A program made the position numbers and the translations under genes. Shown here one piece after another: positions 22,311 through 30,919 of a stretch of 33,546 bases of DNA. This DNA is from Nitrospirota bacterium. Its GTDB lineage: Bacteria; Nitrospirota; JACRHJ01. Positions within the stretch are counted from its first letter, which is position 1. Each line of letters starts with the position of its first letter. The notes under the pieces were generated by a model. That model was not told where the DNA came from. It made no database searches and was given only the letters and a program-made list of their open reading frames with translations. The stretch spans positions 1 to 33,546 of the forward strand of contig JAJYJM010000014.1 in the NCBI GenBank assembly GCA_021789495.1, in the 5' to 3' direction.

Positions 22311-23627
22311 ATGAATAATCTTAAGCGTGGTAAATCGGTCAATGATTTCGCGGCGGCATTCAGGTTCTCAATGCTCGCGATATACACGATACCCATGTTC
22401 GTAATCGCCTACATCTACATTACATATATATATCCCATGTTCTCCGCCGGGAGCGGCGCCAGGGCTATAGGAGTCATGGCGGTGCTCGTCCTTTCCGTCG
22501 TGCTTTCCCTGCTTGGTCTGGCGCACCTGTCAAAAACCTTTAAAAAGGAAGGCGATACGCTGATGCGCCTCGACGAGCGAATGCGTATTTTCATGAATGC
22601 GACAAAACGGTTCGAGGAGGTCGGATACTCCGACCTGCTGATAGATTCCATCGCGGAGTCCGCCAGGGAGCTACTGGACGCGGAGGCGAGTTCGCTTCTT
22701 CTGTTCGACAAGGAAGGCCTGCTGAAGGTCGAGTATGTCGAAGGCACAAAGGCGGCGGCATGCGCCATGAAGGGAAGGACGATTCAGCCGGGGCAGGGAA
22801 TAGCCGGCTGGGCGGCCAAAGAGAGGCGTCCTATTATAGTAAATGATGTAAAATCTGATCCGCGCTTCGAGGAAAAGCTGGAAAGGGAATGCGGGTTTTA
22901 TGCCAAAGCCGTGATGTGCGCGCCGCTTGTCTTCGCGGGCCGTAATTTCGGCGTCCTGGAGGTCGTAAACAAGCGGGACGGCAGCAGCTTTTCAGAGAAC
23001 GACTTAAAGACCCTGGTATCGCTCTCGGAGAGAGCGGCCTCGGCAATACACCGCATAAGATTGGAAGAGGAAATGAAGTCGGATTTTGTCCACATGTTCG
23101 ATATACTGATGATTGCTATTGATAACTTCATGCCCGAAAAAAAAGGCCATTCGAGAAGGGTCGCCCGTTACGCCGTCAAGCTCGCCAAGGGCCTTGGGCT
23201 GGGAGAAGAGGATGTGAAAAGGGTTTATTTTGGGGCGCTTCTGCACGACGTGGGTTTTTTGAAGTTCGACATAGTGGAAAACCAGATTAAAAAGAGAAGC
23301 AAGCTCCACCCGCAGATCGGTGCGGAGATGATAAAGGACATATCGCAGTGGAAGGATATTGTCCCGGTGATACGGGAGCATCACGAGCGTTACGACGGCA
23401 CCGGCTATCCGGCGGGGCTTAAGGGCAGCGACATCTCGCTTGGCGCAAGGATTGTCGGCATCGCCGAGGCCTTCGACGCCATGACAAGCCCGGACAACTA
23501 TAAACCCGCCGTAGGTTTCCAACAGGCCATTGAAGAGATAAAGGCATTGTCGGGAAAGCAGTTCGACCCGGAGGCGGCGGACGTCCTGCTCACGACATTC
23601 AGGAAGGAGGACGTGACGGAGAGTTGA
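22311..23627 (+). CDS. Membrane-anchored GAF/HD-GYP protein, likely cyclic-di-GMP phosphodiesterase
   Basis: A 438-residue signalling protein. Two N-terminal membrane helices (about 22-44 and 53-71) are followed by a GAF sensory domain (about 105-250) and an HD-GYP hydrolase domain (about 265-435). Metal and catalytic residues are present: H280, H312-D313 in LLHDVG, H333 in HPQIGAEM, H357-H358, and the YDGTGYP signature (361-367), with D389 in AEAFDA. HD-GYP enzymes break cyclic-di-GMP down to pGpG or GMP, so this is expected to lower c-di-GMP in response to a ligand or redox signal sensed by GAF. GGAG stands about 9 bases before ATG 22311. It converges on the acyl-CoA ligase gene with a 16-base gap. 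Confidence 0.92.
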   Translation: MNNLKRGKSVNDFAAAFRFSMLAIYTIPMFVIAYIYITYIYPMFSAGSGARAIGVMAVLVLSVVLSLLGLAHLSKTFKKEGDTLMRLDERMRIFMNATKRFEEVGYSDLLIDSIAESARELLDAEASSLLLFDKEGLLKVEYVEGTKAAACAMKGRTIQPGQGIAGWAAKERRPIIVNDVKSDPRFEEKLERECGFYAKAVMCAPLVFAGRNFGVLEVVNKRDGSSFSENDLKTLVSLSERAASAIHRIRLEEEMKSDFVHMFDILMIAIDNFMPEKKGHSRRVARYAVKLAKGLGLGEEDVKRVYFGALLHDVGFLKFDIVENQIKKRSKLHPQIGAEMIKDISQWKDIVPVIREHHERYDGTGYPAGLKGSDISLGARIVGIAEAFDAMTSPDNYKPAVGFQQAIEEIKALSGKQFDPEAADVLLTTFRKEDVTES

Positions 23628-23643
23628 GGATGGCTCTATTCCC

Positions 23644-25125
23644 TTATTTCCTTAGTTCCTTTTTCAGTATCTTTCCGGCAGCATTAGTCGGAAGCGCGTC
23701 CATGAACACCACATGCCGGGGGAGCTTATACAGCGCGAGGCGCCCCTTGAGGAACAATTTAAGCTCTTTTTCGGTCGCGGCGCTGCCTTCGTGCAGGGAT
23801 ACGTAGGCCTTCGGAACCTCGCCCCGCCCCTCGTCCGTTACCCCGACCACCGCAGCCTGACGCACCGCCGGGTGGGCGTAGAGTGCCTCCTCGATTTCTC
23901 TCGGATAGATGTTCATGCCGTGCGATATTATAAGGTCTTTCTTCCTGTCCACTATGAAGATGTATCCGTCCCCGTCGATGTAGCCCAGGTCGCCCGTATG
24001 AAGCCAGCCGTCTTTCAATGTCTCAGCCGTCGCCTCAGGCGCGTTCAGATAACCCTTCATGACATTAGGCCCACGGACGGCAATCTCGCCCACCTGCCCG
24101 CGCGGCAGGTCTGAGCCGTCCTCCGAGAGTATCCGCGTCTCCATGCCGGGCAGGGGCAGGCCGACGGAACCGGGCTTACGCACGCCGTCCAGCGGGTTGC
24201 ACGAGACCACCGGCGATGCCTCCGTCAGGCCGTAACCCTCAAGCAGCGGTATAGGGTAGTTCTTATCCCAGCGCGCAAGCGTATCCTTCGAGAGCGGAGC
24301 CGCTCCGCTCACGCATATCCGAAGCGGCAGGAGCCTCAATATCAGCCTTGGGAAGCGCTTCATGGACAGGAGATTGTATACCGGCGGAATGGCTATAAAA
24401 AAAGACGCGCGCCCGAAGACCACGGCCTTTATGACATTCGAGAAGGGTTTCACGGAGCGAAGGATTATTACCCTTGCCCCGATGGTTACGGGAAGGAGCA
24501 GGCATACCATGAACGAAAACGCATGGAACATGGGCAGGAAAAGAAGGAAGCGGTCTTTTCTTGTAACCTTGAACATTTTCACGCAGGCGTCGGCGTTTGA
24601 AAGGAGGTTTTCGTGCGTGAGCATCACGCCCTTGGGTTTCCCGGTCGTTCCGGAGGTATAGAGTATCGCCGCGGGTTCGTCTTCTTTCGCCGCGTCAGGG
24701 TAGGGGCGCAATTCATTGCGCCCGCTTATCATCTCCTCAAAAGCGCCCCCGGTGGAAATTATTTCGATGCCTCGCAGGGAAACAGTTATATTATTGAATT
24801 CCGGCGACGTTACGAGGACTTTTGCCCCGCAGTCGGACAGGATATATTCGATTTCCGGCGCGGCAAGGAAGGTATTCAGGGGCACCGCAGCGGCCCCGGC
24901 CTTGACTATCCCGAAGTATGCGACAGCGAATTCCGGGGAGTTATTGAGCAGGATTGCGACGGCCCCGCCTCTTTTAACGCCGAGCGACGCCAGGGAACCT
25001 GCGAATGCCGAAGAGAGGTCGTCAAGTTCGCGGTAGGAGATTTTCCGGCCCTCAAACGAAAGCGCCGTCCTGGAAGGGTATTTTTTTGCGGTTAATTCAA
25101 GCCGACTCCCAAGCGTAATACTCAA
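23644..25125 (-). CDS. AMP-forming acyl-CoA ligase (long-chain fatty-acid type)
   Basis: A 493-residue adenylate-forming enzyme that couples a carboxylic acid to CoA through an acyl-AMP intermediate. The P-loop-like motif YTSGTTGKPKGVMLTH, the GYGLTEASPVVSCNP segment, the hinge region with HTGDLGYIDGDGYIFIVDRKKD, and a C-terminal lysine in AAGKILKKEL are all present. Chain-length preference cannot be read directly; the family resemblance is to medium/long-chain ligases. The start is TTG 25125, with GGAGG (25130-25134) 4 bases upstream. It follows the DUF2007 gene by 27 bases and is probably expressed from the same promoter. Confidence 0.92.
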   Translation of the reverse strand: MSITLGSRLELTAKKYPSRTALSFEGRKISYRELDDLSSAFAGSLASLGVKRGGAVAILLNNSPEFAVAYFGIVKAGAAAVPLNTFLAAPEIEYILSDCGAKVLVTSPEFNNITVSLRGIEIISTGGAFEEMISGRNELRPYPDAAKEDEPAAILYTSGTTGKPKGVMLTHENLLSNADACVKMFKVTRKDRFLLFLPMFHAFSFMVCLLLPVTIGARVIILRSVKPFSNVIKAVVFGRASFFIAIPPVYNLLSMKRFPRLILRLLPLRICVSGAAPLSKDTLARWDKNYPIPLLEGYGLTEASPVVSCNPLDGVRKPGSVGLPLPGMETRILSEDGSDLPRGQVGEIAVRGPNVMKGYLNAPEATAETLKDGWLHTGDLGYIDGDGYIFIVDRKKDLIISHGMNIYPREIEEALYAHPAVRQAAVVGVTDEGRGEVPKAYVSLHEGSAATEKELKLFLKGRLALYKLPRHVVFMDALPTNAAGKILKKELRK

Positions 25126-25152
25126 GCAGCCTCCGAGCAGTTGACTCTCAAA

Positions 25153-25419
25153 TTATTTCCCGTCCGTCGCCGGTCTGCCGGCCTCGTCCGGCCTCTGCAC
25201 CCTCGCGGCCTCCATGATTTTGGCGGCCTTGTCGAAATCCTCCGGATGCACAAGTATCCTTATTTCGCCAATCTTCCCGACCGAAACCGGTATCTGGGAG
25301 ACCCTGGACGACTCGACGCGGCTGGAGATGCCTTCGTTTTCCAGAAAGCCGCTGATAATCGCGGCCTCGGACTCGTCATAGGTGGTGTAGATGTCTATCC
25401 ATCTCTCTTTCTTCTCCAT
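25153..25419 (-). CDS. DUF2007-family small protein
   Basis: An 88-residue soluble protein beginning MEKKERWIDIYTTYDESEAA, then the segment SGFLENEGISSRVESS, and a strand with IRILVHPEDFDKAAKIMEA. This is the compact beta-alpha-beta pattern of DUF2007, a small family annotated only as putative signal-transducing proteins. A strong GGGAGG precedes ATG 25419. It is first in a two-gene operon with the acyl-CoA ligase, behind a good promoter with a leader of only about 14 bases. Molecular role unknown. Confidence 0.8.
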   Translation of the reverse strand: MEKKERWIDIYTTYDESEAAIISGFLENEGISSRVESSRVSQIPVSVGKIGEIRILVHPEDFDKAAKIMEAARVQRPDEAGRPATDGK

Positions 25420-25439
25420 GGGCCACCTCCCGGAAACCG

Positions 25440-25468
25440 ATTATATTCGCCTTGCAAACATACTTCAA
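25440..25468 (-). promoter_or_regulatory. Promoter of the DUF2007/acyl-CoA ligase operon
   Basis: On the minus strand, TTGAAG (25463-25468), a 17-base spacer and a perfect TATAAT (25440-25445). Transcription would start about 14 bases before the DUF2007 ATG, just upstream of its ribosome site. Confidence 0.75.
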
Positions 25469-25512
25469 GGAAAAGCTTGAAATTACACCCGCCTGCTATT
25501 ATATTATAACAT

Positions 25513-25545
25513 CCGGTTGGCAAAACCGGCCCTGCCTGCTATAAT
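25513..25545 (+). promoter_or_regulatory. Promoter with inverted repeat over the -35, aldolase/TldE operon
   Basis: TTGGCA (25517-25522), a 17-base spacer and a perfect TATAAT (25540-25545). An inverted repeat CCGGTT/AACCGG (25513-25518 and 25524-25529) with a 5-base centre covers the -35, a likely repressor site or a short hairpin in DNA. The leader before ATG 25599 is about 46 bases and carries GAGGAGGGG. Confidence 0.75.
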
Positions 25546-25598
25546 ATTGATTTTACGCTATATTCTTACGCATTTACATATTCCACAGAGGAGGGGTT

Positions 25599-26690
25599 AT
25601 GGGACTTGCACAGAACGCGCAGAAGCTGATGGACAGAAGGCCGCCGCAGGTAACGAAAAAGCTGGGGAGCGGCGCAAAGGCGCTCCTGGTTTCCTCCGAC
25701 CCGGTATTCCGCGCCCTTCGGGAGCACAAGGTCATAATCATGGCCTGCAACACGCGCATCAAGCATGTAATCCCCGGAATAATGCGGGCGGCGGAGGAAC
25801 TGGACGCGATAGTCGCCTTCGAGCTGGCAAAGTCCGAAGGGAACTTAAAAGGGGGATATACCGGGATGGACCCGTACATATTCTTCGATGTCCTGATGGG
25901 ATATGCCGAAAAGACGAAGTTCACGAAACCGTTCTTCATACACGGCGACCACACCACCACGAAATCGAAGGCCCCGGAGGTAATCGCGGACTCCAGGGCG
26001 CTCATCAAGGCGGAACTCGATGCGGGCTATACCTCCGTCGCCATCGACGCCTCGTTCAACCAGATACCGGATAACATCATAGTTACGACCGACCTGGGCC
26101 GTGACGTCATGGCGGCGGGTGCGGGGCTGGAGGTCGAGGTGGGCGAGATAAAATCCGTCGGCTACGAGGGTGAGATAACCACTGTGGAAGAGGCGGTGGA
26201 TTTTATCGCCGGCCTTGAGGCAGGCGGAATAAGGCCGAACCTGCTTGCCATAAACAACGGCTCCAAACACGGGAATTACCTGCCGGGCGAGGAAGTGCAT
26301 ATCGACCTGAAACGCACGGGCGAGGTGTATAACGCCGTAAAGAAGTGGGGCGTGAACATTGCCCAGCACGGCATCACCGGCACACCGCTTGAGCTTGTCG
26401 GCCAGTTCGCGGACTACGGCATCAGGAAGGGCAACGTCGGCACGAACTGGCAGAACATCGCCCACCAGGGCCTGCCTGCCGACCTCATGCAGGCCATGCG
26501 GGACTGGGCAAAGAAAGAAAACAAGGACATAAAGTTCGCCACCAAGCAGTTCTACAAGGAAATCGACAATATCCCGGAGGCGGACAAAAATAACATCGAG
26601 GACATGGCGTACAAGTCCGCGCTGGAGTTCATCAAGGCCTTCCGCGCAAAGGGGACGGCGACACTGTTCCTGGAGAGCGGAGTGGTGTAA
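25599..26690 (+). CDS. Class II fructose-bisphosphate aldolase-family protein
   Basis: A 363-residue TIM-barrel protein of the zinc-dependent class II aldolase family. Recognisable are H115-G-D117-H118 (the catalytic Asp and first zinc His), LEVEVGEIK (178-184), NNGSKHGNY with H223, and AQHGITGTP with H257. The remaining phosphate-binding and sugar-binding segments diverge from the well-known FbaA/GatY types; for instance IRKGNVGTNWQ replaces the usual KVNIDTDxQ. It may serve as the cell's fructose-bisphosphate aldolase in gluconeogenesis, or act on another sugar or ketose phosphate. The stop overlaps the next start by one base (TAATG). The promoter carries an inverted repeat, so it is probably regulated. 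Confidence 0.85.
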   Translation: MGLAQNAQKLMDRRPPQVTKKLGSGAKALLVSSDPVFRALREHKVIIMACNTRIKHVIPGIMRAAEELDAIVAFELAKSEGNLKGGYTGMDPYIFFDVLMGYAEKTKFTKPFFIHGDHTTTKSKAPEVIADSRALIKAELDAGYTSVAIDASFNQIPDNIIVTTDLGRDVMAAGAGLEVEVGEIKSVGYEGEITTVEEAVDFIAGLEAGGIRPNLLAINNGSKHGNYLPGEEVHIDLKRTGEVYNAVKKWGVNIAQHGITGTPLELVGQFADYGIRKGNVGTNWQNIAHQGLPADLMQAMRDWAKKENKDIKFATKQFYKEIDNIPEADKNNIEDMAYKSALEFIKAFRAKGTATLFLESGVV

Positions 26691-27997
26691 TGCTCCAATA
26701 CCTTACAGACGCACTTAAAGCCCGCACCGATTTCTCCGCCTGGCAGGTGATGAAGGCGGTCAAACGCAGCCACCAGCTCTTCCTCATACACGAGGAAACC
26801 GAGTCCGTCCGGCGTGTGGACACGGTGAAATATTACGTTACCGTCCATCAGAAACGGGAGGATGGCGGGGGCCGAGGCCCGTCTACCGGCGTCTTGGGCG
26901 AATCGAGTTTTGTCTTTCTCGAAGGAGACGACATTGCCCCGAAGCTCGACCTGGCGGCTGAAATGGCCTCCCGCGTATCGAACCAGCCCTGGCTTCTCCC
27001 CGGCCCCGACCAGAGATTCATGGGCGCGGAGATAAAGGACAACTCGATTGTCGCAAACCCGGACAAGGTTATAGAGAAGGTAAAAGAGGAGATACTGCAT
27101 ACGGTCGGCGGACTCGACGGAGTGCGGCTTTCGTCCTCGGAGCTTTTCGCGGACTATACCGAATACGAGCTTGTAAACTCCCTCGGCCTCAAGGTCTCTT
27201 CGGCGGATACGGATATGCTGTTCGATTTCGTGCTTCTTACGGGAGAAGGACACGGAGAGGTGGAGTCTTCCGGGTTCAAAACCTGCCGGTTCTACAAAGA
27301 CCTGCATGTCGGAGAGACGCTCAGGAAATACGCGCAATATGCGCGGGATTCGCTCACGGCGGCCCTTCCGGAGAACGGGAAGGCTGACGTGGTTTTCGCC
27401 GATGAGGCCCTCGATACGCTTTTCAATTCGTTCATCGCCCACGCGGGCGGGTCTTCCGCATACCAGGGCTGGAGCAGATTCGAGAAAGACAGGCCCGTAA
27501 TCGACGCGCCGGAGGGGGAGCTTCTGACCATGTTTTCCAACCCGCAGCTTCCCGGAATGATGAGAAGCGGAGCCTTCGACGACAGCGGGCTGGCCAGGAA
27601 GCGCGTGGAGGTTATCCGGGAAAACATCTTCAAAAAGCGCACGCTGGACAAGCGATATTCGGACTACCTGGGCCAAGAGGCGACGGGCGCGTTTGCCAAC
27701 GTTGAGGTGGAGGCGGGGGCGAAGAAGATGGACGAACTGCTGTCCGAGGGAACCTATTTATTGCTCCGTTTTTCCACGTTCGAGCCGAACCCCGTAACCG
27801 GGAACTTCTCCGGCGAGATACGCACGGGCTACAGAATCGAGGGCGGAAAACGCATCCCCATAAAGGGCGGGAGCGTCTCCGGCGTCATCCAGGACGCCTT
27901 CCGCAGGGCGTGGTTCTCCTCCGAAAAGGTCACCCGCTCGGCCTACAGAGGCCCCGCGGGTATAAAGCTCCTCGGGCTGGACCTGGCGGGGGAGTAA
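26690..27997 (+). CDS. TldD/PmbA (TldE)-family protein without HExxxH
   Basis: A 435-residue member of the TldD/TldE family, known from peptide maturation (microcin B17) and antitoxin degradation. The C-terminal barrel segments are clear: HAGGSSAYQGWSRF (from H251), then AFDDSGLARKRVEVIREN, then NVEVEAGAKKMDELL, then the sequence FSGEIRTGYRIEGGKRIPIK leading to GGSVSG. The zinc motif HExxxH of catalytic TldD is absent, so this is the TldE/PmbA-like type, which normally needs a TldD partner. None is encoded here. ATG 26690 overlaps the aldolase stop (TAATG), so the two proteins are made together. Whether it processes the aldolase, or has a separate job, is unknown. Confidence 0.82.
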   Translation: MLQYLTDALKARTDFSAWQVMKAVKRSHQLFLIHEETESVRRVDTVKYYVTVHQKREDGGGRGPSTGVLGESSFVFLEGDDIAPKLDLAAEMASRVSNQPWLLPGPDQRFMGAEIKDNSIVANPDKVIEKVKEEILHTVGGLDGVRLSSSELFADYTEYELVNSLGLKVSSADTDMLFDFVLLTGEGHGEVESSGFKTCRFYKDLHVGETLRKYAQYARDSLTAALPENGKADVVFADEALDTLFNSFIAHAGGSSAYQGWSRFEKDRPVIDAPEGELLTMFSNPQLPGMMRSGAFDDSGLARKRVEVIRENIFKKRTLDKRYSDYLGQEATGAFANVEVEAGAKKMDELLSEGTYLLLRFSTFEPNPVTGNFSGEIRTGYRIEGGKRIPIKGGSVSGVIQDAFRRAWFSSEKVTRSAYRGPAGIKLLGLDLAGE

Positions 27998-28031
27998 AAG
28001 CTTTACACCAGCCCGCCGCCTCATTCCCTCG

Positions 28032-28060
28032 TTGCTTTTTTTAAATTAAAAAACTATAAT
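28032..28060 (+). promoter_or_regulatory. Promoter upstream of the alaS leader
   Basis: TTGCTT (28032-28037), a 17-base AT-only-plus-C spacer and a perfect TATAAT (28055-28060). The first transcribed base would be near 28067, just before a terminator-like hairpin. Confidence 0.65.
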
Positions 28061-28073
28061 CTTCCCTATGCTT

Positions 28074-28095
28074 AAGGGGTTTTGCCCCTTTTTGT
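28074..28095 (+). terminator. Terminator-like hairpin in the alaS leader
   Basis: AAGGGG (28074-28079) pairs with CCCCTT (28085-28090) around TTTTG and runs into a T-run to 28093. It may end the aldolase/TldE transcript, or act as an attenuator for transcripts started at the promoter immediately upstream. Confidence 0.7.
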
Positions 28096-28116
28096 CTTAT
28101 TACTTTAAGAATAAAA

Positions 28117-28148
28117 CCTGGATTCCCGATTAAACATTCGGGAATGAC
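28117..28148 (-). repeat. Dispersed palindromic repeat, copy 1 (minus orientation)
   Basis: The palindrome ATTCCCGA / TCGGGAAT with an 8-base centre has flanks GTC on one side and CCAGG on the other (read on minus). It matches the copy after alaS in core and flanks but in the opposite orientation. It ends 21 bases before the alaS start codon. The ATTCCC-N-GGGAAT core resembles the dRS3-type repeats known from Neisseria and similar elements in many environmental genomes. Confidence 0.7.
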
Positions 28149-28169
28149 GAAATTAAGGGAGATATAACC

Positions 28170-30836
28170 TTGACCGCAAGCGAGCTACGTCAGGCATTCA
28201 TAGACTATTTCGTCTCCAAGGGCCACGCGCATATAAAGTCCTCGTCGCTGGTGCCGGAGAAAGACCCGACGCTCATCTTTACGAACGCCGGCATGGTGCA
28301 GTTCAAGAGCGTATTCCTCGGCGAGGAGAGGCGGGATTATTTCCGGGCCGTTACGGCGCAGAAATGCGTCCGGGCCGGGGGCAAGCACAACGACCTCGAG
28401 AACGTCGGACGCACGGCCCGGCACCATACCTTCTTCGAGATGCTCGGGAACTTTTCCTTCGGAGATTATTTTAAAAAGGACGCCGTAAAATTCGCCTGGG
28501 AACTGCTCACGGAAATTTATAAGCTCCCTAAGGAGAAGCTCTGGGTTACGGTATACAAGGACGACGACGAGGCATATAACCTGTGGAAAGATATGATAGG
28601 CGTTCCGGAAGACCGGATCCTCCGCCTCGGCGAGAAGGACAATTTCTGGCAGATGGCCGATACGGGCCCGTGCGGCCCGTGCTCGGAGATACTGATCGAC
28701 CAGGGCGAAGACTTCTCCTGCGGGCCGGAGTGCGGCATCGGGAAATGCGACTGCGACAGGTATCTTGAGATATGGAACCTCGTCTTCATGCAGTTCGACC
28801 GCGACATCAAGGGGAATCTCCATCCCCTGCCCAAGCCCAGCATCGACACCGGCATGGGCCTGGAAAGGCTGACTGCCGTCGTGCAGGGGAAGCGGAGCAA
28901 CTATGAATCCGACCTCTTCATGCCGTTGATTAACGCCGTGGCCGATACCGCCGGGATCGCTTACGGGGACGACCCGAATAAAGACGTCTCGATGCGGGTA
29001 ATAGCAGACCATCTAAGGGCCATGAGCTTCCTGATTGCGGAGGGCGTCATACCCTCCAATGAAGGCCGCGGCTACGTGCTCCGGCGCGTTATGCGCCGGG
29101 CGATGCGCCACGGGAAGCTACTTAGCCTGGACAAGCCGTTTCTCTACCGCCTTACCGGAAACGTGGCCGACATGATGGGCGGAGTATACCCGGAGCTTAG
29201 GGACTCCCGCGAATATATCGCAAGGCTCGTGCTCGTGGAGGAGGAGCGGTTCATCGGGACGCTCGAATACGGCACGAGGATGCTCGACGAGATTATAAAG
29301 GCGGCGCGCGCGAAAGGCTCGGATACCCTGCCGGGCGACGAGCTTTTCAAGCTCTACGACACCTACGGCTTCCCGATGGACCTGGCGCAGGATGTAGCCC
29401 GGGAACAGGGGCTGGCGCTTGACGTAGTCGGCTATGAACGGGCGATGGAGGCCCAGAAGACGAAGGCGAAGGCCGCCCAGGCCGCATTCGGGGAGGAGCG
29501 CGTGAAGGAGGTCTACAGGGCTGCCCTTGAAAAGACAGGCCATACCGTCTTTATGGGATACGAGAAAACCGAAGCGGACGCCAGGGTGCTGGCCGTCATA
29601 AAGGGCGGGAAACTTGCCGAATCTGCGCAGGAAGGCGACGAGGCGGAAGTCATCCTCGACAGGACGCCGTTCTACGCCGAGTCCGGCGGGCAGGTGGGCG
29701 ACAGGGGCGCGCTATACAGCGACGGGGCGAGGTTCGAGGTCGAGGGCACGATAAAGCCGCTGCCCAGGCTGCATGTCCACAAGGGCAAGGTGATGCGCGG
29801 GACGGTAAAGGCGGGGGACAGAATCTCCGGCAAGGTGGACGGGGTATTGAGGCGCGCGACGGAGAGGAACCATACCGCGACGCACCTGCTCCATGCGGTG
29901 CTTCGATACATCCTGGGCGACCACGTCAAGCAGTCCGGCTCGCTCGTGGCACCGGACAGGCTGAGGTTCGATTTCACGCACTTCGCCCCCCTGACGGCGC
30001 ACGAAAAGGAGCGCGTCGAGGAGCTTATGAACGAAAGGATTCTCGAAGCGATTCCCATGACCGTAACCGAGATGGACACGTCCGAGGCGCTCAAGACGGG
30101 CGCAATGGCTCTATTCGGCGAGAAATACGGAGACCGGGTGCGCGTTGTCCGCGTGGGAGATTTTTCGCAGGAACTCTGCGGCGGGACGCATCTCGGCAAT
30201 ACCGCTTACGTCGGCCTTTTCAAGCTGGTGTCCGAATCCGGAGTGGCGGCGGGCGTGCGAAGGATAGAGGCCGTCACGGGCGCGCGGGCTTACAGGCTGA
30301 TAAAGGAGCATGAGAAGGAGCTTGTCGAGGCGGCTTCGGCGATAAAGTCTCCGGATTTGAAGTCCGTGGCGGAGAGGGTTAAAAAACTTTCCGACGAGGC
30401 GCGTGAGCTCAAGAAACAGGTACGCGAATTAAAGGGCAAGGCGGTCGGAGTAAATCCCCTGGAAACCGACCGGCTGAAAAAAATCTCCGGCATAAACGTC
30501 CTTTCCTGGCAGGAGGAGGATAAAGACATGGAGGAACTCCGGGCGATGGGAGACATGCTCCGGGACAAGCTTGGCTCCGGCGTGGTTGCCCTGGGTTCGG
30601 TAAAGGACGGAAAACTCTCGCTTGTATGCATGGTTACGAAAGATTTGTTGGACAGGATAAAGGCCGGTGATATAATTAAGGAAACGGCGAAGATTGTCGG
30701 CGGAGGCGGAGGCGGCAGGCCCGACATGGCCCAGGCCGGGGGCAAAGACCCCTCAAAGCTTCCCGCGGCGCTGGAAAGGGTATACGAAATTGTCCGCCAG
30801 GCGGGTAAGCCTCCCCGTATTTCACCTTTTGGTTAA
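28170..30836 (+). CDS. alaS: Alanyl-tRNA synthetase
   Basis: An 888-residue cytoplasmic enzyme charging tRNA-Ala. The N-terminal class II catalytic domain begins with ELRQAFIDYFVSKGHAHIKS and contains FTNAGMVQFKSVFLG and the RxxxRxxGKHNDLENVG region. The editing domain zinc ligands are H568-x3-H572 and C670-x3-H674 (CGGTH). A Gly-rich DHHA1 C-terminal domain holds a GGGGGG run before RPDMAQAGG. Full length for the family. The start is TTG 28170, with AGGGAG (28156-28161) 8 bases upstream. It is preceded by a promoter, a terminator-like hairpin and a palindromic repeat, and followed by a second copy of that repeat. Confidence 0.97.
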   Translation: MTASELRQAFIDYFVSKGHAHIKSSSLVPEKDPTLIFTNAGMVQFKSVFLGEERRDYFRAVTAQKCVRAGGKHNDLENVGRTARHHTFFEMLGNFSFGDYFKKDAVKFAWELLTEIYKLPKEKLWVTVYKDDDEAYNLWKDMIGVPEDRILRLGEKDNFWQMADTGPCGPCSEILIDQGEDFSCGPECGIGKCDCDRYLEIWNLVFMQFDRDIKGNLHPLPKPSIDTGMGLERLTAVVQGKRSNYESDLFMPLINAVADTAGIAYGDDPNKDVSMRVIADHLRAMSFLIAEGVIPSNEGRGYVLRRVMRRAMRHGKLLSLDKPFLYRLTGNVADMMGGVYPELRDSREYIARLVLVEEERFIGTLEYGTRMLDEIIKAARAKGSDTLPGDELFKLYDTYGFPMDLAQDVAREQGLALDVVGYERAMEAQKTKAKAAQAAFGEERVKEVYRAALEKTGHTVFMGYEKTEADARVLAVIKGGKLAESAQEGDEAEVILDRTPFYAESGGQVGDRGALYSDGARFEVEGTIKPLPRLHVHKGKVMRGTVKAGDRISGKVDGVLRRATERNHTATHLLHAVLRYILGDHVKQSGSLVAPDRLRFDFTHFAPLTAHEKERVEELMNERILEAIPMTVTEMDTSEALKTGAMALFGEKYGDRVRVVRVGDFSQELCGGTHLGNTAYVGLFKLVSESGVAAGVRRIEAVTGARAYRLIKEHEKELVEAASAIKSPDLKSVAERVKKLSDEARELKKQVRELKGKAVGVNPLETDRLKKISGINVLSWQEEDKDMEELRAMGDMLRDKLGSGVVALGSVKDGKLSLVCMVTKDLLDRIKAGDIIKETAKIVGGGGGGRPDMAQAGGKDPSKLPAALERVYEIVRQAGKPPRISPFG

Positions 30837-30858
30837 GAGGGGGCGGCGTTATGTGGTT

Positions 30859-30886
30859 GTCATTCCCGCGAAAGCGGGAATCCAGG
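30859..30886 (+). repeat. Dispersed palindromic repeat, copy 2 (plus orientation)
   Basis: GTC followed by the palindrome ATTCCCGC / GCGGGAAT around GAAA, then CCAGG. It lies 22 bases after the alaS stop and 33 bases before the phasin-like gene, in opposite orientation to copy 1. Confidence 0.75.
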
Positions 30887-30919
30887 AATTTGGTTTTTTC
30901 TTAATTCCGGAGGTGGCCT

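Noticed and set aside
25517-26074. 185-codon frame starting in the aldolase promoter
   Set aside because: Its start lies within the -35 region, so it could not be on the transcript, and it is a shifted-frame shadow of the aldolase gene.
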